64,000 nt of DNA, taken from positions 38,185,298-38,249,297 of the forward strand of contig JAYESD010000010.1 in assembly GCA_036927565.1 (NCBI GenBank). The letters are read 5' to 3'. The position numbers were made by a program, and so were the translations under genes. Below the pieces are notes generated by a model. The model had not been told where the DNA came from, made no database searches, and saw only the letters and a list, made by a program, of their open reading frames with translations. Origin of the DNA: Tuctoria greenei (taxonomy: Eukaryota; Streptophyta; Magnoliopsida; Poales; Poaceae). Positions 32,989 through 45,209 of this stretch are shown piece after piece; the stretch's first letter is position 1; the number at the start of each line of letters is the position of its first letter.

Positions 32989-33681
32989 TGTAAGACCTAT
33001 GTGTGCTGAATACATTGGCTTGTAGTGAATACACTTGGCTTTGATGATAAAAGTTTTGAATATCACCAAAACACCTTTTTATTAAGGTCCGACTCTAGCT
33101 CTGAGCTACAGCAAGGTCCGACGGTAGGTCCGGCTTAGTTTGGGTAGCTCCGGTTACGTTCGATGCTAGGTCCGACTAGCTTTGGTCAGCTCCGGTGAAG
33201 TTTTGTCTTTAGCTCCGGCATGTCTTTGATAGCTCCGACGTGTTTTTGCTAAGCTCCGAGTTGATTTTTCTAGCTCCGGTTTTTGGGTTGTCTTCACAAC
33301 TTGATTATATATCATCTATCAAAATTTCACAGTCATTGGATTTGTGGTCTATGATCTACACGAGTTTCTTTGCAGCGTTCCAGAACTGTTTTTTTCTCGG
33401 GTAGGGCAGATTGACCATTGTTTGATCTTTCGATCATAACTTGAGTTTTTCTTGACGGATTTGAGTGATTATTTTTGTGTTGTCTTCGTGAGTTGATTCT
33501 CTCTGATATCTATCACTTTTGTCACGGTGAAACACGTTTAGATTAGTCTCACACATGATTTATTTAACAGATCATTTTTCTGCCAAAAGGGTTTGAGGTT
33601 TAATTGTTTCCGCTACGTAAGATTTTTAAATCTACCATTCACCCCCCTCTGGTAGCTTTTCACGTGCTCTTCGATCCTACA
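32989..33681 (+). repeat. E3 5' LTR (693 bp)
   Basis: TGTAAGACC to CCTACA. Compared with E2 it lacks about 1.17 kb, from just after TAGCTCCGGTTTT to TGGGTTGTCTTCAC; the lost part includes the E2 TATA box. A TTATATATC at about 33304 could stand in for it. Confidence 0.9.
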
Positions 33682-33682
33682 A

Positions 33683-33695
33683 TTGGTATCAGAGC
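33683..33695 (+). promoter_or_regulatory. E3 tRNA primer-binding site
   Basis: TTGGTATCAGAGC one base after the LTR end, as in E2. Confidence 0.88.
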
Positions 33696-33743
33696 CACGG
33701 TGCTCTAATCTTTGTGATTTGCGCGTGTTTTTGACTAATCATC

Positions 33744-35792
33744 ATGGAAAAGTACTCTGCCAAACCGTGTGTGTTTGCTGGTATTGATTTTCAGGTTTGG
33801 AAGGCACGCATGGAGGCTTTCATCCAGGCACAAGGCTTTGCAATATGGGAGAAGGTATACAAGCCTTACGAAGTGCCATCAAACAATCAAGTTACAGCTA
33901 CAAATCTGAGAGATGTCGACAACAACAACAAGGCTCGGAACTTGATCATACAAGGATTAACACAAAGCGGCTTCGACCGTGTTGCACACCTCCGATCTGC
34001 ATACGATGTGTGGAAAGAACTTTGTGACTACCACGAAGGATCCAACACGATCAAAGAGGTAAGGCAAGACATGTTCAAGAAAGAATACATGCGCTTCGAG
34101 ATGCAACCCGGTGAGTCAATTGATGATATCTTTGCTCGCTTTAATAAAATTCTAAGCAACTTGCGTAGTATTAATGTTTATTTTTCAGATGATGAAAATG
34201 CTAGGCAATTGTTAAGTGCATTAGACATGTCAATTTGGGAGATGAAAGTTACATCTATTCGTGAATCTACTGTCATGAGTACACTTAATTTAGATGCGCT
34301 ATATTCCAAGCTAAAAACTCATGAAATTGATATAATATCACGTAAGAACTCCAACAAGTCTATTGCTTTTGTTTCTCAATGTGATATGCCTAGCTCCGGC
34401 CAATCTTCATCTTGTAGTACACTTGCTTTGTTGTCCTCTCTAACCCTTAAACAGATTGAGGAGTTTCCAGAGGAGGAGCTAGCACTTCTCTCTACGAGGT
34501 TCTCAAAAGCATTGCAAAATGTGAGAACTAGAAGGAGAGGAAGCTCCGAACCTCAACGATGCTTCAAATGTGGTAAGACAGGACATTTTTGTTCAGATTG
34601 CCCTATCCTTTCAGGTCCTACTTCCCGGGATGAAAAGAAAACAAGAACGAAGCACTCCTCTGCAAAAGATACGAAGAAAAAGAAGGGTACCATAGGACGC
34701 AAGATGATTAACAGCTTCATCACCGCACTTCAAGAACTTAGTTCAAGTGATGTAGACTTTGAAAGTGATGAAGATGATGACGATCTGGCCAACTTATGCT
34801 TCATGGTGGGCAAAACAAGATCAAGATCAAGTCAGGAGGATGCAGAACACAACAGTGAAGACGATGAGGTATGTTCTACCTGCAATGAAATGTGTGATGC
34901 TATTTCTCGTGCAACTATTATTGTCAATAAAAAGGACAAAAAGCTTAGGGATAATGCTACTAAAATTGAATCACTAGAATCTGAAATTAAGCGTTTAAAA
35001 ACTTTGATTCTTAGTGATGATGCATGTCCCTCATGTGACTTAATCTATGAACAATTGTCCACATTAAGAAGTGCACACTCCTCCACTCTAGATAGACTTG
35101 ATGAACAAATTGAAAAGAACAGAGAGCTTGCTGCACTTAATGATAAAAACTTGAAAGATGCTAGCTGTTCTACAATTGATTTGCATTGTTCTACTTGTGA
35201 TGATCTTGATAAGAAACTACAGGATGCTATGAATGAAATTTCTATATTGAACAATGCTTTACATTCTCATGAAGTTAAATTTTGTTCCAATTGCAAACTA
35301 AAAGGAAAAACTTCATGTGAAAATTGCCTTGATCTGTCCAACAAACTTGATGACATGCATAGGACATTAGATCGGTTTTGTAATGGGAATAAGAACCTAA
35401 ACTTTCTGCTGAATTCTTCCAAGTCTTGGAATGATAAAACTGGTTTAGGTTTTGATTTTCATGCTCATGCTAAGGCACATCCACCTAAAATTGTAAAGAC
35501 ATTAGGAAGTGGTTTGATTCAAACAGTTCCTAAACAAAAAGGAGTGGTTTTCAAATCTGCAGGAGTGTTGCCTCATTCGGTTTCAAATAAAAATATTGCT
35601 TGCTCATGTAGACATGAACACAAAGTTAAATTTCATTGTACCTTCTGTGGTAGAGATGGTCATGTCATAGATTTTTGTTATAGACTAGCTAAACAACAGA
35701 AAAGGGAAAGAATGGTTGCTAGATCTGATAACTTTCATGCAAAATTTGCTGCACACATTGAACCGAATGTACAACCTGCTGTTTTGAGTTAA
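33744..35792 (+). CDS. gag: E3 gag, intact
   Basis: 682 codons from the ATG (MEKYSAKPCVF) to TAA. N-terminal and capsid-like region (about 1-210) with DFQVWKARMEAFIQ, AYDVWKELCDYHEGSNT and MKVTSIRES; zinc knuckle CFKCGKTGHFCSDCP (about 273-287, all four ligands present); Lys-rich stretch; acidic stretch; coiled-coil region (about 385-500); second cluster CTFCGRDGHVIDFC (about 632-645). The length is well above the 200-450 residues of most Copia gags and fits Sireviruses. It is the only full-length gag in the window. Confidence 0.93.
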   Translation: MEKYSAKPCVFAGIDFQVWKARMEAFIQAQGFAIWEKVYKPYEVPSNNQVTATNLRDVDNNNKARNLIIQGLTQSGFDRVAHLRSAYDVWKELCDYHEGSNTIKEVRQDMFKKEYMRFEMQPGESIDDIFARFNKILSNLRSINVYFSDDENARQLLSALDMSIWEMKVTSIRESTVMSTLNLDALYSKLKTHEIDIISRKNSNKSIAFVSQCDMPSSGQSSSCSTLALLSSLTLKQIEEFPEEELALLSTRFSKALQNVRTRRRGSSEPQRCFKCGKTGHFCSDCPILSGPTSRDEKKTRTKHSSAKDTKKKKGTIGRKMINSFITALQELSSSDVDFESDEDDDDLANLCFMVGKTRSRSSQEDAEHNSEDDEVCSTCNEMCDAISRATIIVNKKDKKLRDNATKIESLESEIKRLKTLILSDDACPSCDLIYEQLSTLRSAHSSTLDRLDEQIEKNRELAALNDKNLKDASCSTIDLHCSTCDDLDKKLQDAMNEISILNNALHSHEVKFCSNCKLKGKTSCENCLDLSNKLDDMHRTLDRFCNGNKNLNFLLNSSKSWNDKTGLGFDFHAHAKAHPPKIVKTLGSGLIQTVPKQKGVVFKSAGVLPHSVSNKNIACSCRHEHKVKFHCTFCGRDGHVIDFCYRLAKQQKRERMVARSDNFHAKFAAHIEPNVQPAVLS

Positions 35793-36044
35793 AAACATTC
35801 AAAGTTTACCTCCGGACCTTCTGTTTTTGCCTCCGGAGCTACTGATTTTTGTGCTACACAAGTAACACCTTATAGGTCAGTAGTCAAGAATAAAAAATCT
35901 CAAACTTTGACTCATAAACCTGCTGTTTTGTCTCATCTTTCACGTGTTTTTCCTGCTGCACGTCGCGTGACTCAGTACTGGATTCCTAAATGCCTTTTGA
36001 CTAACCCCAGTATTGAGTCATCGACGTATTGTGCTTTTATGTAG
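35793..36044 (+). other. E3 gag-pol linker, open in frame between two stops
   Basis: Identical layout to E2: gag TAA at 35790-35792, 83 open codons, TAG at 36042-36044, then protease in the same frame. The sequence is nearly the same as in E2. Confidence 0.75.
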
Positions 36045-39000
36045 GTTACACATTTGAGGAAGGAGAACATTTGGATTGTGGATTCAGGTTGCTCACGCCA
36101 CATGACCGGTAACAAAGATTGGTTCTCCTCCCTCTCTTTTGTGTCACGTGTAGAGAATGTTACTTTTGCCGATAATTCTTCAACTCCTATAATTGCTAAG
36201 GGTTCGGTTAGAGTAAATGATCACTACACTTTGAAGAATGTGGCAGTTGTCAAAAATTTGAAATACAACTTGCTTTTTGTTGCACAATTGCTAGATGAAA
36301 ATCTAGAAATTATTTTCAATAAAAACTGCTGCAAAGTTGTAGGTTCAAATAGTGAGCTTATTTTTAACATGTCTCGGTTTGGAAGAGTTTTTAAAGCTGA
36401 TTTTGATATGTCTTCCTCTAATCATAGGTGTCTAGTTGCTAATGATTCAAAGGACTTATATTTTTGGCATCGTAGACTTGGTCACGTAGGCTTTGATCAC
36501 CTAACGCGTGTTAGTGCTCTTGATCCCATACGTGGGCTGCCTAAGCTTAAAGGGGACAAAGATATTGTGTGCTCTTCTTGTAGACATGCTAAGATGGTTG
36601 CAGGTTCACATACTCCTCTCACAATGATCATGAAAACTGAACCATGTCAACTTTTGCATCTTGACACCGTAGGACCTTCACGTGTTCAATCCTTCGGAGG
36701 TAAATGGTATGTTCTTGTTATCGTTGATGATTATTCTAGATACTCTTGGGTTTACTTTATGGCGTCTAAGAATGAAGTTTTTAGTCACTTTAGAACTTTA
36801 TTTCTTAGATTATCAATTGATCACCCAGAGTCATTAAAAGCAATTAACAGTGATAATGGAACTGAATTTAAAAATCAATCTTTTGATCACTTTTGTGCTG
36901 AAAATAGAATAGATCATCAATTCTCTTCACCATATGTACCTCAACAAAACGGTGTTGTAGAAAGTAAGAACAGAACCTTAGTTGAGATGGCTAGGACTAT
37001 GCTTGATGAATATCAAACTCCTAGGAAATTTTGGGATGATGCGTTAGCAACCGCTTGTTATGTCTCAAATCGTGTTTTCTTGCGTGCTAAGCTAGGTAAA
37101 ACACCATATGAGCTTCGGTTTGGACATAGGCCTAGTGTTACACACTTTCGGGTCTTTGGTTGCAAATTCTTTGTTAAGAAACATGGTAATCTTGATAAAT
37201 TTGAACCTAGATCCATTGATGGCATGTTTCTTGGTTATCCATCTCATACTAGAGGCTACCGTGTGCTTTTACTTGACACTAATAAGATTGTGGAGACTTG
37301 TGAAGTGTCTTTTGATTGAGCTAGCCCAGGTACTAGCTCCGGTGTTGCAGGACCAGATCCGTATCCTCAGGGGGAGGGTATTTTTGAAGATGAAGAAGAG
37401 CCGGTGATACTGCCTGGTTGTTCCGAAGTTGACACGTGTCCAGCTCCGGACATTGAACAAGCTCTGGCTATCACCTATGATGGTCCTGATTGTCCACAAG
37501 TCACAAGCTCATGAATCTACGATTAACCTAATGAAGAAGAAGCTTATGAGACATATGTTCCCCTACGTTTTTACAAAGATCATCCCCCACAACAGATGAT
37601 TGGAAGCTTGCACGAACGAGTCACACGGTCCAGGTTTTGTGATCCAAACTCTCATGCTCATTCTGCTTTTGTTGCTTCTTTTGAACCCAAAGATATATCA
37701 CACGCACTCACTAATGAATCTTGGATTATTGCCATGCAAGAAGAGTTAGAAAATTTTGAAAGAAATAATGTTTGGAAACTTGTACCTCCACCTCAAGGTC
37801 ACACTTTAATTGGAACTAAATGGGTATTTAAAAATAAACAAAGTGAGGATGGGGTTGTGGTTAGGAATAAGGCTAAGTTGGTTGCTCAAGGTTTCACTCA
37901 AGTTGAAGGTCTAGATTTTGATGAAACTTTTGCTCCTGTTGCTAGATTAGAAGCCATAAGAATTTTGTTAGCTTTTGCAGCATCTAAAGGTTTTAAGCTA
38001 TATCAAATGGATGTTAAAAGTGCTTTTCTTAATGGCTACATAGATGAGGAGGTTTATGTCAAACAACCACCGGGTTTTGAAAATCCAGATTTTCCTAATC
38101 ATGTTTACAAACTAACCAAAGCCTTATACGGTCTCAAACAAGCCCCTAGAGCATGGTATGATAGGCTAAAAACATTCTTACTTGAAAAGGGGTTTACCAT
38201 GGGCAAGGTTGATAAAACTCTTTTTGTGCTTAAGCATGGCAATGACTCATTATTCGTTCAAGTGTATGTGGATGATATTATCTTTGGTTGTGCTTCTCAT
38301 GATCTTGTGTCCAAGTTTTCAGCAATGATGAGTTCCGAATTTGAAATGAGTATGATGGGTGAACTCACTTACTTTTTGGGGCTGCAAATCAAGCAAACCA
38401 AGGATGGTACCTTTGTGCATCAAACGAAGTATACCAAAGACCTCCTAAGGCGCTTCAACATGGACAAAAGCAAGCCACTTCGGACACCAATGGGAACAGC
38501 AGCAACACTTGAACTTGATGAAGATGGTGAACCCGTGAATCAAAAAGAATATATAAGCATGATCGGATCACTTTTGTACCTCACGGCATCAAGACCGGAC
38601 ATACAATTCAGCGTATGTCTTTGTGCACGGTTTCAAGCTTCCCCACGTGTTTCACATCGTCAAGCCGTCAAAAGGATTCTCAGGTACTTACATGGAACCC
38701 AAGAATTTGACATTTTTCTTCCTTCTTCCTCAACTGTTACTTTGAAAGCTTTTTCGGATGCTGATTTTGGGGGTTGTAGGATTGATAGGAAAAGTACTTC
38801 CGGTGCTTGTCATTTTCTTGGTAATTCTCTTATTGCTTGGTCCTCTAGAAAACAAAATTCAGTTGCACAATCCACAGCCGAATCTGAATATGTAGCTGTT
38901 GCTAGTGCTTGCTCACAAATTCTCTGGATTGTTCAAACACTTAAGGACTATGGGGTTGATCTAGATAGTGGTCCACTATTCTGTGATAACACTAGTTCCA

Positions 39001-39218
39001 TTTGCATTGCTAAAAACCCCGTGCAACATTCTAGAACTAAGCACATTGACATTAGGTATCACTTTCTCTGAGATAATGTTGAAAAAGGAAACATTGTGCT
39101 TCACCATGTAGATACCGAACAACAATTGGCTGACATTTTTACAAAACCTTTGGATTTCACTCGTTTTTGTTACATTCGTAGTGAAATAGGGGTTATGCAT
39201 CCTCATGGCTTAAATTGA
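36045..39218 (+). pseudogene. pol: E3 pol with four in-frame stops
   Basis: Protease VDSGCSRHMTG, integrase with zinc finger, LDTVGPSRV, SDNGTEF and QQNGVVESKN (triad kept, unlike E2), RT with YVDDIIFG, RNase H with DADFGGCRIDRK and AESEYVA. Stops: TGA 37317-37319, TGA 37512-37514 and TAA 37524-37526 in the poorly conserved stretch between integrase and RT, and TGA 39069-39071 near the end (E2 has CGA there). No frameshift between the first and last block. The natural stop is TGA 39216-39218. Confidence 0.9.
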
Positions 39219-40227
39219 GGGGGAGTTTTGAAACTTGGGAAGTCTATGTGTGAATCTGAAATTAAAATAATATGAGCATAGTATTTCATACATATATGAC
39301 TTTGTGATTCCTTTTACATGCTGAAAGTTCTTACTACATTACTCGTGTTATACATTTTGTATTTTTTGCCATGTCTAGTAATTGGAATAATTACTTACAC
39401 TAAAACTGGTCATGGTCGACCTTTCTTGCTGTTTTGAACTTGTTACATGTTCACAAGTGCTTTTAAAGAATTCATCAAGTAATCAACTCACATGTTGAGT
39501 TTTTATGAACAAATATAAATTGAGAAAAGATCAAGAGAATATGCATCCATCACACTTCTTCTTTTGAGATGGCTTATCATTGTACTTAGATATGAACTTG
39601 GAAGAAGTTGTGTATGACTAAAATCATGTCCTTAAGCTTCTGATTGTCAAATGACATAGGCTTGGCTTGGTTGGTTAGAATAAGGCAGATGCGTATATAA
39701 TCTCTTGCAAATACCATATGATCTAAATTTATGCTTTGAAAAATAATAAAATGCAGCAACTAGTGTCATGCTTTCAGGTTTTGAAATAGTTAAGTTTGTG
39801 AGATCATGACTTGCTTAAATTGGAAATTACATTTGATCTCTAGCATGGCTTACAGTACTTTATGTATTTCATTGATGTGATAATGTAAGGTACTTGATAG
39901 TATGACTTGGATGAGCTTTGTTTATATGTATATGTTATAATATGCTCATAACAACTAAAGGGGGAGAGATAAATTGTTTATATGCTCATGACTTGCTGAA
40001 TACATTGTCAAAGGGGGAGAGATAAGCATGAAGAGAAAGATAATGTGCATGGGGAGAGATGATAAAGGGGGAGAAATATGTGAATTTTGAATTTTGAATT
40101 TTTGCTTTTCTTCTCATTTTATTTCTGATTTACAAAAGGGGAGAAATTGTTTTCAAAACTTTTATTGAGAATAAGCCAATGTTCGGATTTTAAATGGTGT
40201 TGCCAATGCATTCATCAAGGGGGAGAT
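39219..40227 (+). other. E3 post-pol region with repeated polypurine tracts
   Basis: No ORF of note. GGGGAGA-type tracts recur after the pol stop at about 39218, 39959, 40012, 40064, 40135 and 40217; the last abuts the LTR. It matches the same region of E2. Confidence 0.8.
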
Positions 40228-40919
40228 TGTAAGACCTATGTGTGCTGAATACATTGGCTTGTAGTGAATACACTTGGCTTTGATGATAAAAGTTTTGAAT
40301 ATCACCAAAACACCTTTTTATTAAGGTCCGACTCTAGCTCTGAGCTACAGAAAGGTCCGACGGTAGGTCCGGCTTGGTTTGGGTAGCTCCGGTTACGTTT
40401 GATGCTAGGTCCGACTAGCTTTGCTCAGCTCCGGTGAAGTTTTGTCTTTAGCTCCAGCATGTCTTTGATAGCTCCGACGTGTTTTTGCTAAGCTCCGAGT
40501 TGATTTTTCTAGCTCCGGTTTTCGGTTTGTCTTCACAACTTGATTATCTATCATCTATCAAAATTTCACAGTCATTGGATTTATGGTCTATGATCTACAC
40601 GAGTTTCTTTGCAGCGTTCCAGAACTGTTTTTTTCTCGGGTAGGGCAGATTGACCATTGTTTGATCTTTCAATCATAACTTGAGTTTTTCTTGACGGATT
40701 TGAGTGATTCTTTTTGTGTTGTCTTCGTGACTTGATTCTCTCTGATATCTATCACTTTTGTCACGGTGAAACATGTTTAGATTAGTCTCACACACAATTT
40801 CTTTAACAGATCATTTTTCTGCCGAAAGGGTTTGGGGTTTAATTGTTTCCGCTGCGTAAGATTTTAAATCTACCATTCACCCCCCTCTGGTAGCTTTTCA
40901 CGTGCTCTTCGATCCTACA
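40228..40919 (+). repeat. E3 3' LTR (692 bp)
   Basis: TGTAAGACC to CCTACA with the same internal deletion as the 5' LTR and only scattered base differences from it. Confidence 0.9.
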
Positions 40920-42082
40920 AACTGCCGAGTCACCATCGAGTGACAGAGGGAGCGGCGGCGCAACCTCGAGGCAGATTATGGTGCGCCGGGCCATGAGCCC
41001 CAGGTGTACGTCGCGCCTCCACCTCCACAGGCGTATGCTGCACCACCCTAGCCTCAGGTGTACGCAGGCCCACCTGCTCACCAGGGGTATGCAGTGCCAC
41101 GACCGGCGCCAGCCAGCCCCACCCAAGGGTGTGCATCTCTAGCACCTCACCTCCATTTCGTGGTCTGGCCATGAAAGTTCCGGCCACACATGCCGGAGAA
41201 GTACGACGGGAGTGTCAACCCGAGCGAGTTCCTACAGATCTACTCCACTGCTATACTAGCTGCAGGAGGTGACGAGGCCATCATGGCCAACTACGTCGCC
41301 GTCATCCTGACCGGCCCAGCCCGGTCATGGCTCATGAACCTGCCCCAGGGGTCCATAACCTTTTGGGATGAGCTGTGCCGACAGTTCATGGCGAACTTCA
41401 GCAGTTCCTACAAGCGCCCCAGCATAGAGCTTGACTTCCACACCATCAGACAGCGCACTGGCGAGTCGCTGTGATCGTTCATCCAGCGGTTCTCTCAGGT
41501 ACGGAACACCATCCCTCATGTCGCTAGCGCATCAATTATTGTTGCGTTCATACAGGGTGTGAGGGACAAGAAGATGCTCAAGAAGCTATTCACGCACGAA
41601 GTGTGTGATGTCTCCGAGCTGTTTGCTCTGGCAGACAGATGTGCTAGGGCAGCTGAGGGACGCAACTGGCACTCCCAACCTTCCTCAGAGGCAAGGGAGG
41701 CCACGCCGAATGAGGAAGGAGCCTCTGCAAGGAGCATTGGCAAGAAGAAGAAGAAGGGCAATGGCAAGAACAAGCCAAAGCCAGGAGCCCATGCGGTGGC
41801 GCCACAGCACCTGGCGGAGCCCGGCCGCCGCGCCGAGACAAGCGCCCTCGGCAGTCACCAGAACCCGAGGAGCCTGACTTCAAGTGACCGGTGCACCGCA
41901 CAAATAGCCATAGAGCTAGCGAGTGCTGGGAAGTGAAGAAGTTCGCGGAGCGGTTCCGCGAGTAGAAGCAGAAGCAGCAGTGCCAGGAGGGCGCGCCTCC
42001 CCGCCAGAGGGAGGGCAAACAGAAGGTCGATCCTGAAAAGGAGGATGACAGCGAGATGTGGTTCCAGGAACCCTAGAGGGCA
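40920..42082 (+). pseudogene. gag: H gag, 3' part
   Basis: Continues H gag after E3: RVTIE..RERRRNLEADY-type sequence, a Pro/Ala/Tyr-rich spacer (VYVAPPPP-like), then the capsid core HMPEKYDGSVNPSEFLQIY, GPARSWLMNLPQGSI, DELCRQFMANFSSSYKRP, SFIQRFSQVRNTIPHV and GVRDKKMLKKLFTHEV. A TGA after RTGESL (41472-41474) and later frame changes break it. A Lys-rich stretch (KKKKKGNGKNKPKP) follows; a clean zinc knuckle was not found. Confidence 0.82.
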
Positions 42083-42800
42083 GTGAAGGCCGTCTTCGAG
42101 GGTGGCGACTCCGACTCCAGCACCGATAAGGAGCACCGCAAGACTCTCCAAGTCATCTACGGGGGTGCAACAGATCCCACGTCCCGAAATGCAGTGAAGA
42201 CTCTGCGACGGGCAGTGGCCGAAGTGGCCCCCGCTCTGAGCCCGGCTCCCCACCACAAGTGGATGAGCACGGAAATCAGCTTTGACGCCTCTAACTGCCC
42301 GAAGAACATGGCGGGAGCAGGCATACTCCCGTTGCTGGTGTCCCCAACCATTGCCAACGTGAAGGTCTTTCACGTGCTGATTGATGGTGGGGCAGGCCTC
42401 AACCTCATCTCCACGATGGACTTCCGGAAGCTGCAGCTACCGATGTCCCGACTCACACCTTTGAGCCCGTTCTCAGGTGTCGGACCGGGGCAAATCCTCC
42501 CGTACGGTAACATTCACCTCCCGGTGACCTTTGGAACCTCGGAGATACCGTACGGAGAGCATTTTGTTCGACGTGGCGGACGTCGACCTCCCCTTCAACG
42601 CAATCATCGTAAGACCAACGCTCTACAGGTTCATGGTTGTAGCCCACTACGGCTACCTCGTCCTGAAGATGCCGACGCCTTCCTGTGTCCTCAGGGTCAG
42701 AGGGGACCGCTCAGCTGCAGTATCCACCTTGGAGCAGCTCGAGGCGCTCGCAGCGAGGAGGGATGTGGCTCCAGGGGGCACGAAGGATAGCCGACAAGAA
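42083..42800 (+). pseudogene. pol: H protease region
   Basis: TLRRAVAEVAP, then EISFDASNCPKNMAGAG, protease active site VLIDGGAGLNLI (Asp-Gly-Gly kept, from about 42376), SGVGPGQILPYGNIHLPVTF. A frameshift near 42560 moves the rest (FDVADVDLPFNAII, MVVAHYGYLVLKMPTP) to another frame that runs to a stop near 42813. The segment just before RT (42830-43000) has further stops. Confidence 0.83.
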
Positions 42801-43001
42801 CAGGGTCCGACGTAGCGGGCCTCCACTTCTGCACCCCACGTGTGACCAGTCGACGACGACGTCCCGGTAAAGGTCGTCAGGATTGGCTCCAAGGCTGCCT
42901 AGACAACCCGCATCGCGGGGAACCTGAACAGCAAATAGGAACTCGTGCTCGTCACCTTCCTCCGGGACAACGTTGATGTGTTTGCATAACAACCATCACA
43001 A

Positions 43002-45209
43002 ATGCCCGGGATCCCTGAGCACCATCTGAAGATCTACCCCGACGCCCGACCGGTGCAACAGAAGCCCAGGAAACAGTCCATCAAGCGGCAGAACTTCGTC
43101 CGTGAAGAAATCAAGAAGCTGCTCGATGCTAGTTTCATCCGGGAGGTCCACCACCCATGGTGGTTGTCCAACCCTATTGTCGTCTCCAAGGCTGGCGGGA
43201 AACTCCGGATGTGCATCGGCTACACTAACCTCAATAAGGCATGCCCAAAGGATCCATTCACTCTTCCTAGGATAGATCAAATAGTAGACTCAACATCACG
43301 TTGTGATCTTCTGTGTTTCCTAGATGCATATTTTGGTTTCCACCAAATACCAATGTCTAGGGAAGATGAGGAACACACTACTTTCATAACAGTAGATGGC
43401 CTGTATTGTTATGTCTCCATGCCTTATGGACTTAAGAATGCTCTCCCCTCCTTTGTATGTGCAATGCATAAGACATTTGGGGACCTCATTAGAGATCTGT
43501 TAGAGGTGTATGTCGATGAAATCATGGTAAATATTAGAGCCCGCACATCCTTATTAGACAACCTAGCCCAAGTCTTCAGCAAGCTGCGCACAACACGCAC
43601 GATGATGAACCCCGACAAGTGCATCTTTGGGGTTTCTGCAGGGAAGCTCCTTGGTTTCTTGGTCTCTCAACGAGGAATTGAAGCTAACCAAGAGAATATT
43701 AAGGCAATAGAACTGATGTGGCCGCCTGCCTGCATCAAGGATGTGCAGAAGCTTGCAGGGTGTTTGGCAGCCCTCAACTGGTTCATCTCAAGACTGGCTG
43801 AGCGAGCCCTGCACTTCTTCAAGATTCTATGGAAGTCGGGTCCCTTTGTGTGGACCGAGCAAGCGGAATCGGTGTTCCAGGAGCTCAAGAAGCACCTGAC
43901 GACGCTACCCATTATGGTTTTGCCAGAACCCAGTGAACCACTCCTGCTGTACATCACCACAACAACAGAGGTGGTCAGCATGGTCTTGGTTGCAGAGCGG
44001 CCGGAGCTACTGCCACAACAAGCACCCGAGGGAGCCCCTGAGGAGGAAGCTGAGCCTCAGGGCCTGGACCCAGCAGAGGACCCCCTCGCTGTGTGCTCCA
44101 GTGACCAAGTGCCCTCCGGGTCCCAGCCCCCGGAGGTCCAACTAGATCCTGGGGGCCACATTCCCCAGGATACAGACGCATTGCAAGGAGCTCTGGACCC
44201 CCCAGGGAGGGTTCGGACCTCCCAACGGCTGGTCTACTACATCAGTGAGGTTCTCCATGAAGCAAAAACAAGATATCTGGAGGTACACAAACTGTTGTAT
44301 GCAGTGCTCATAGCGTTGAGGAAGCTCCGGCATTACTTCCAGGCTCACCGGGTTTCAGTGGTCACCTCTTTCCCACTAAAGACCGTACTCCACAGCCCCA
44401 ACTCGACTGGCAATGTCGCTAAGTGGGCACCGGAGCTGGCGAAATTTGAGCTGGAGTTCTTACCTCGACATGCAGTCAAGAGCCAAGCACTGGCAGACTT
44501 CTTGGCAGAATGGACTCCATCGCCAAGCAACCCAGAGGGCCCAGACAATGGAGAAACGGTGCCCAAGGCCCCAGTTTTCACCGAAACACCCTGGACACTC
44601 TACCTCGACGGCTCCTCGTGGAAGCAGGGGGCCGGGGCCAGGGTCCTACTCCTCACCCCGACTGGGGAGCGGTTCAGGTACATGGTGCGCCTCAACTTCA
44701 AGGTGACTAACAACAGGGCAGAATACGAGGCCCTAATCTTTGGGCTGAAAACTGCCCTGACTCTCAATGTCCATCAGCTTCTGGCTAAAGGTGATTCTCA
44801 GCTGATCATCAAACAAGCCAAAGGGGAGTGCAGCTGCAACGACCCTCAGCTGGCAGCATACTTGCTGCATGTCCGGAAGCTGGAGAAGGACTTTGAAGTC
44901 TTGGACCTGTGCCATGTACCCCGAGCCGACAACTCAATCGCAGAGGACCTTTCAACGAAGGCCTCCACAGGGTCCCCCATGCCCGAAGGAGTCTTTGCAA
45001 GGACGTTACCGCGACCAACCGCCCAGGCAGCCGAACCGGGCGAAGGGGGCGAGCCCAGCACCTCAAAGTTGGCAGAACCGCGGCCCTGCTACCATGGAGT
45101 CTGCCAAGGATCGTATGAGCCACTAGGGGCTCCGAGCTACCGGCCGCCCAAGATCCAGAGGCTCAAGCAAGTCCTGATGCATGGATCTCGGAGGTCTGGG
45201 ACTACTTGA
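43002..45209 (+). pseudogene. pol: H RT and two RNase H domains
   Basis: 735 open codons. RT: FVREEIKKLLDASFIREVHH, FLDAYFGFHQIP, active site VYVDEIMVNI where B and G have YVDDI, so the second catalytic Asp is Glu (about 43518). First RNase H: LLLYITTTTEVVSMVLVAE. Then an acidic/Pro-rich linker (about residues 345-410), LEFLPRHAVKSQALADFLAEWTP, and a second RNase H: TLYLDGSSWKQGAGAR, NNRAEYEALIFGL, KGDSQLIIKQAKGE and HVPRADNSIAEDLS. This second domain is the extra RNase H known from Tat elements. The C-terminus leaves the integrase frame near 45150. Confidence 0.88.

Larger units (their letters stand above)
32989..40919 (+). mobile_element. E3: Sirevirus-type element with short LTRs
   Basis: Same family as E2 but with 693- and 692-bp LTRs instead of 1866. 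The target duplicate is GACTG (32984-32988) on the left and AACTG (40920-40924) on the right, one mismatch, inside H gag; the uninterrupted B copy shows the joined target. Gag is intact; pol has four in-frame stops and no frameshift. Confidence 0.92.

Noticed and set aside
43667..43981. Antisense ORF conserved between H and B (104 and 185 codons, the latter at 48355-48912)
   Set aside because: It lies exactly antisense to conserved RT/RNase H coding sequence, which explains its conservation.
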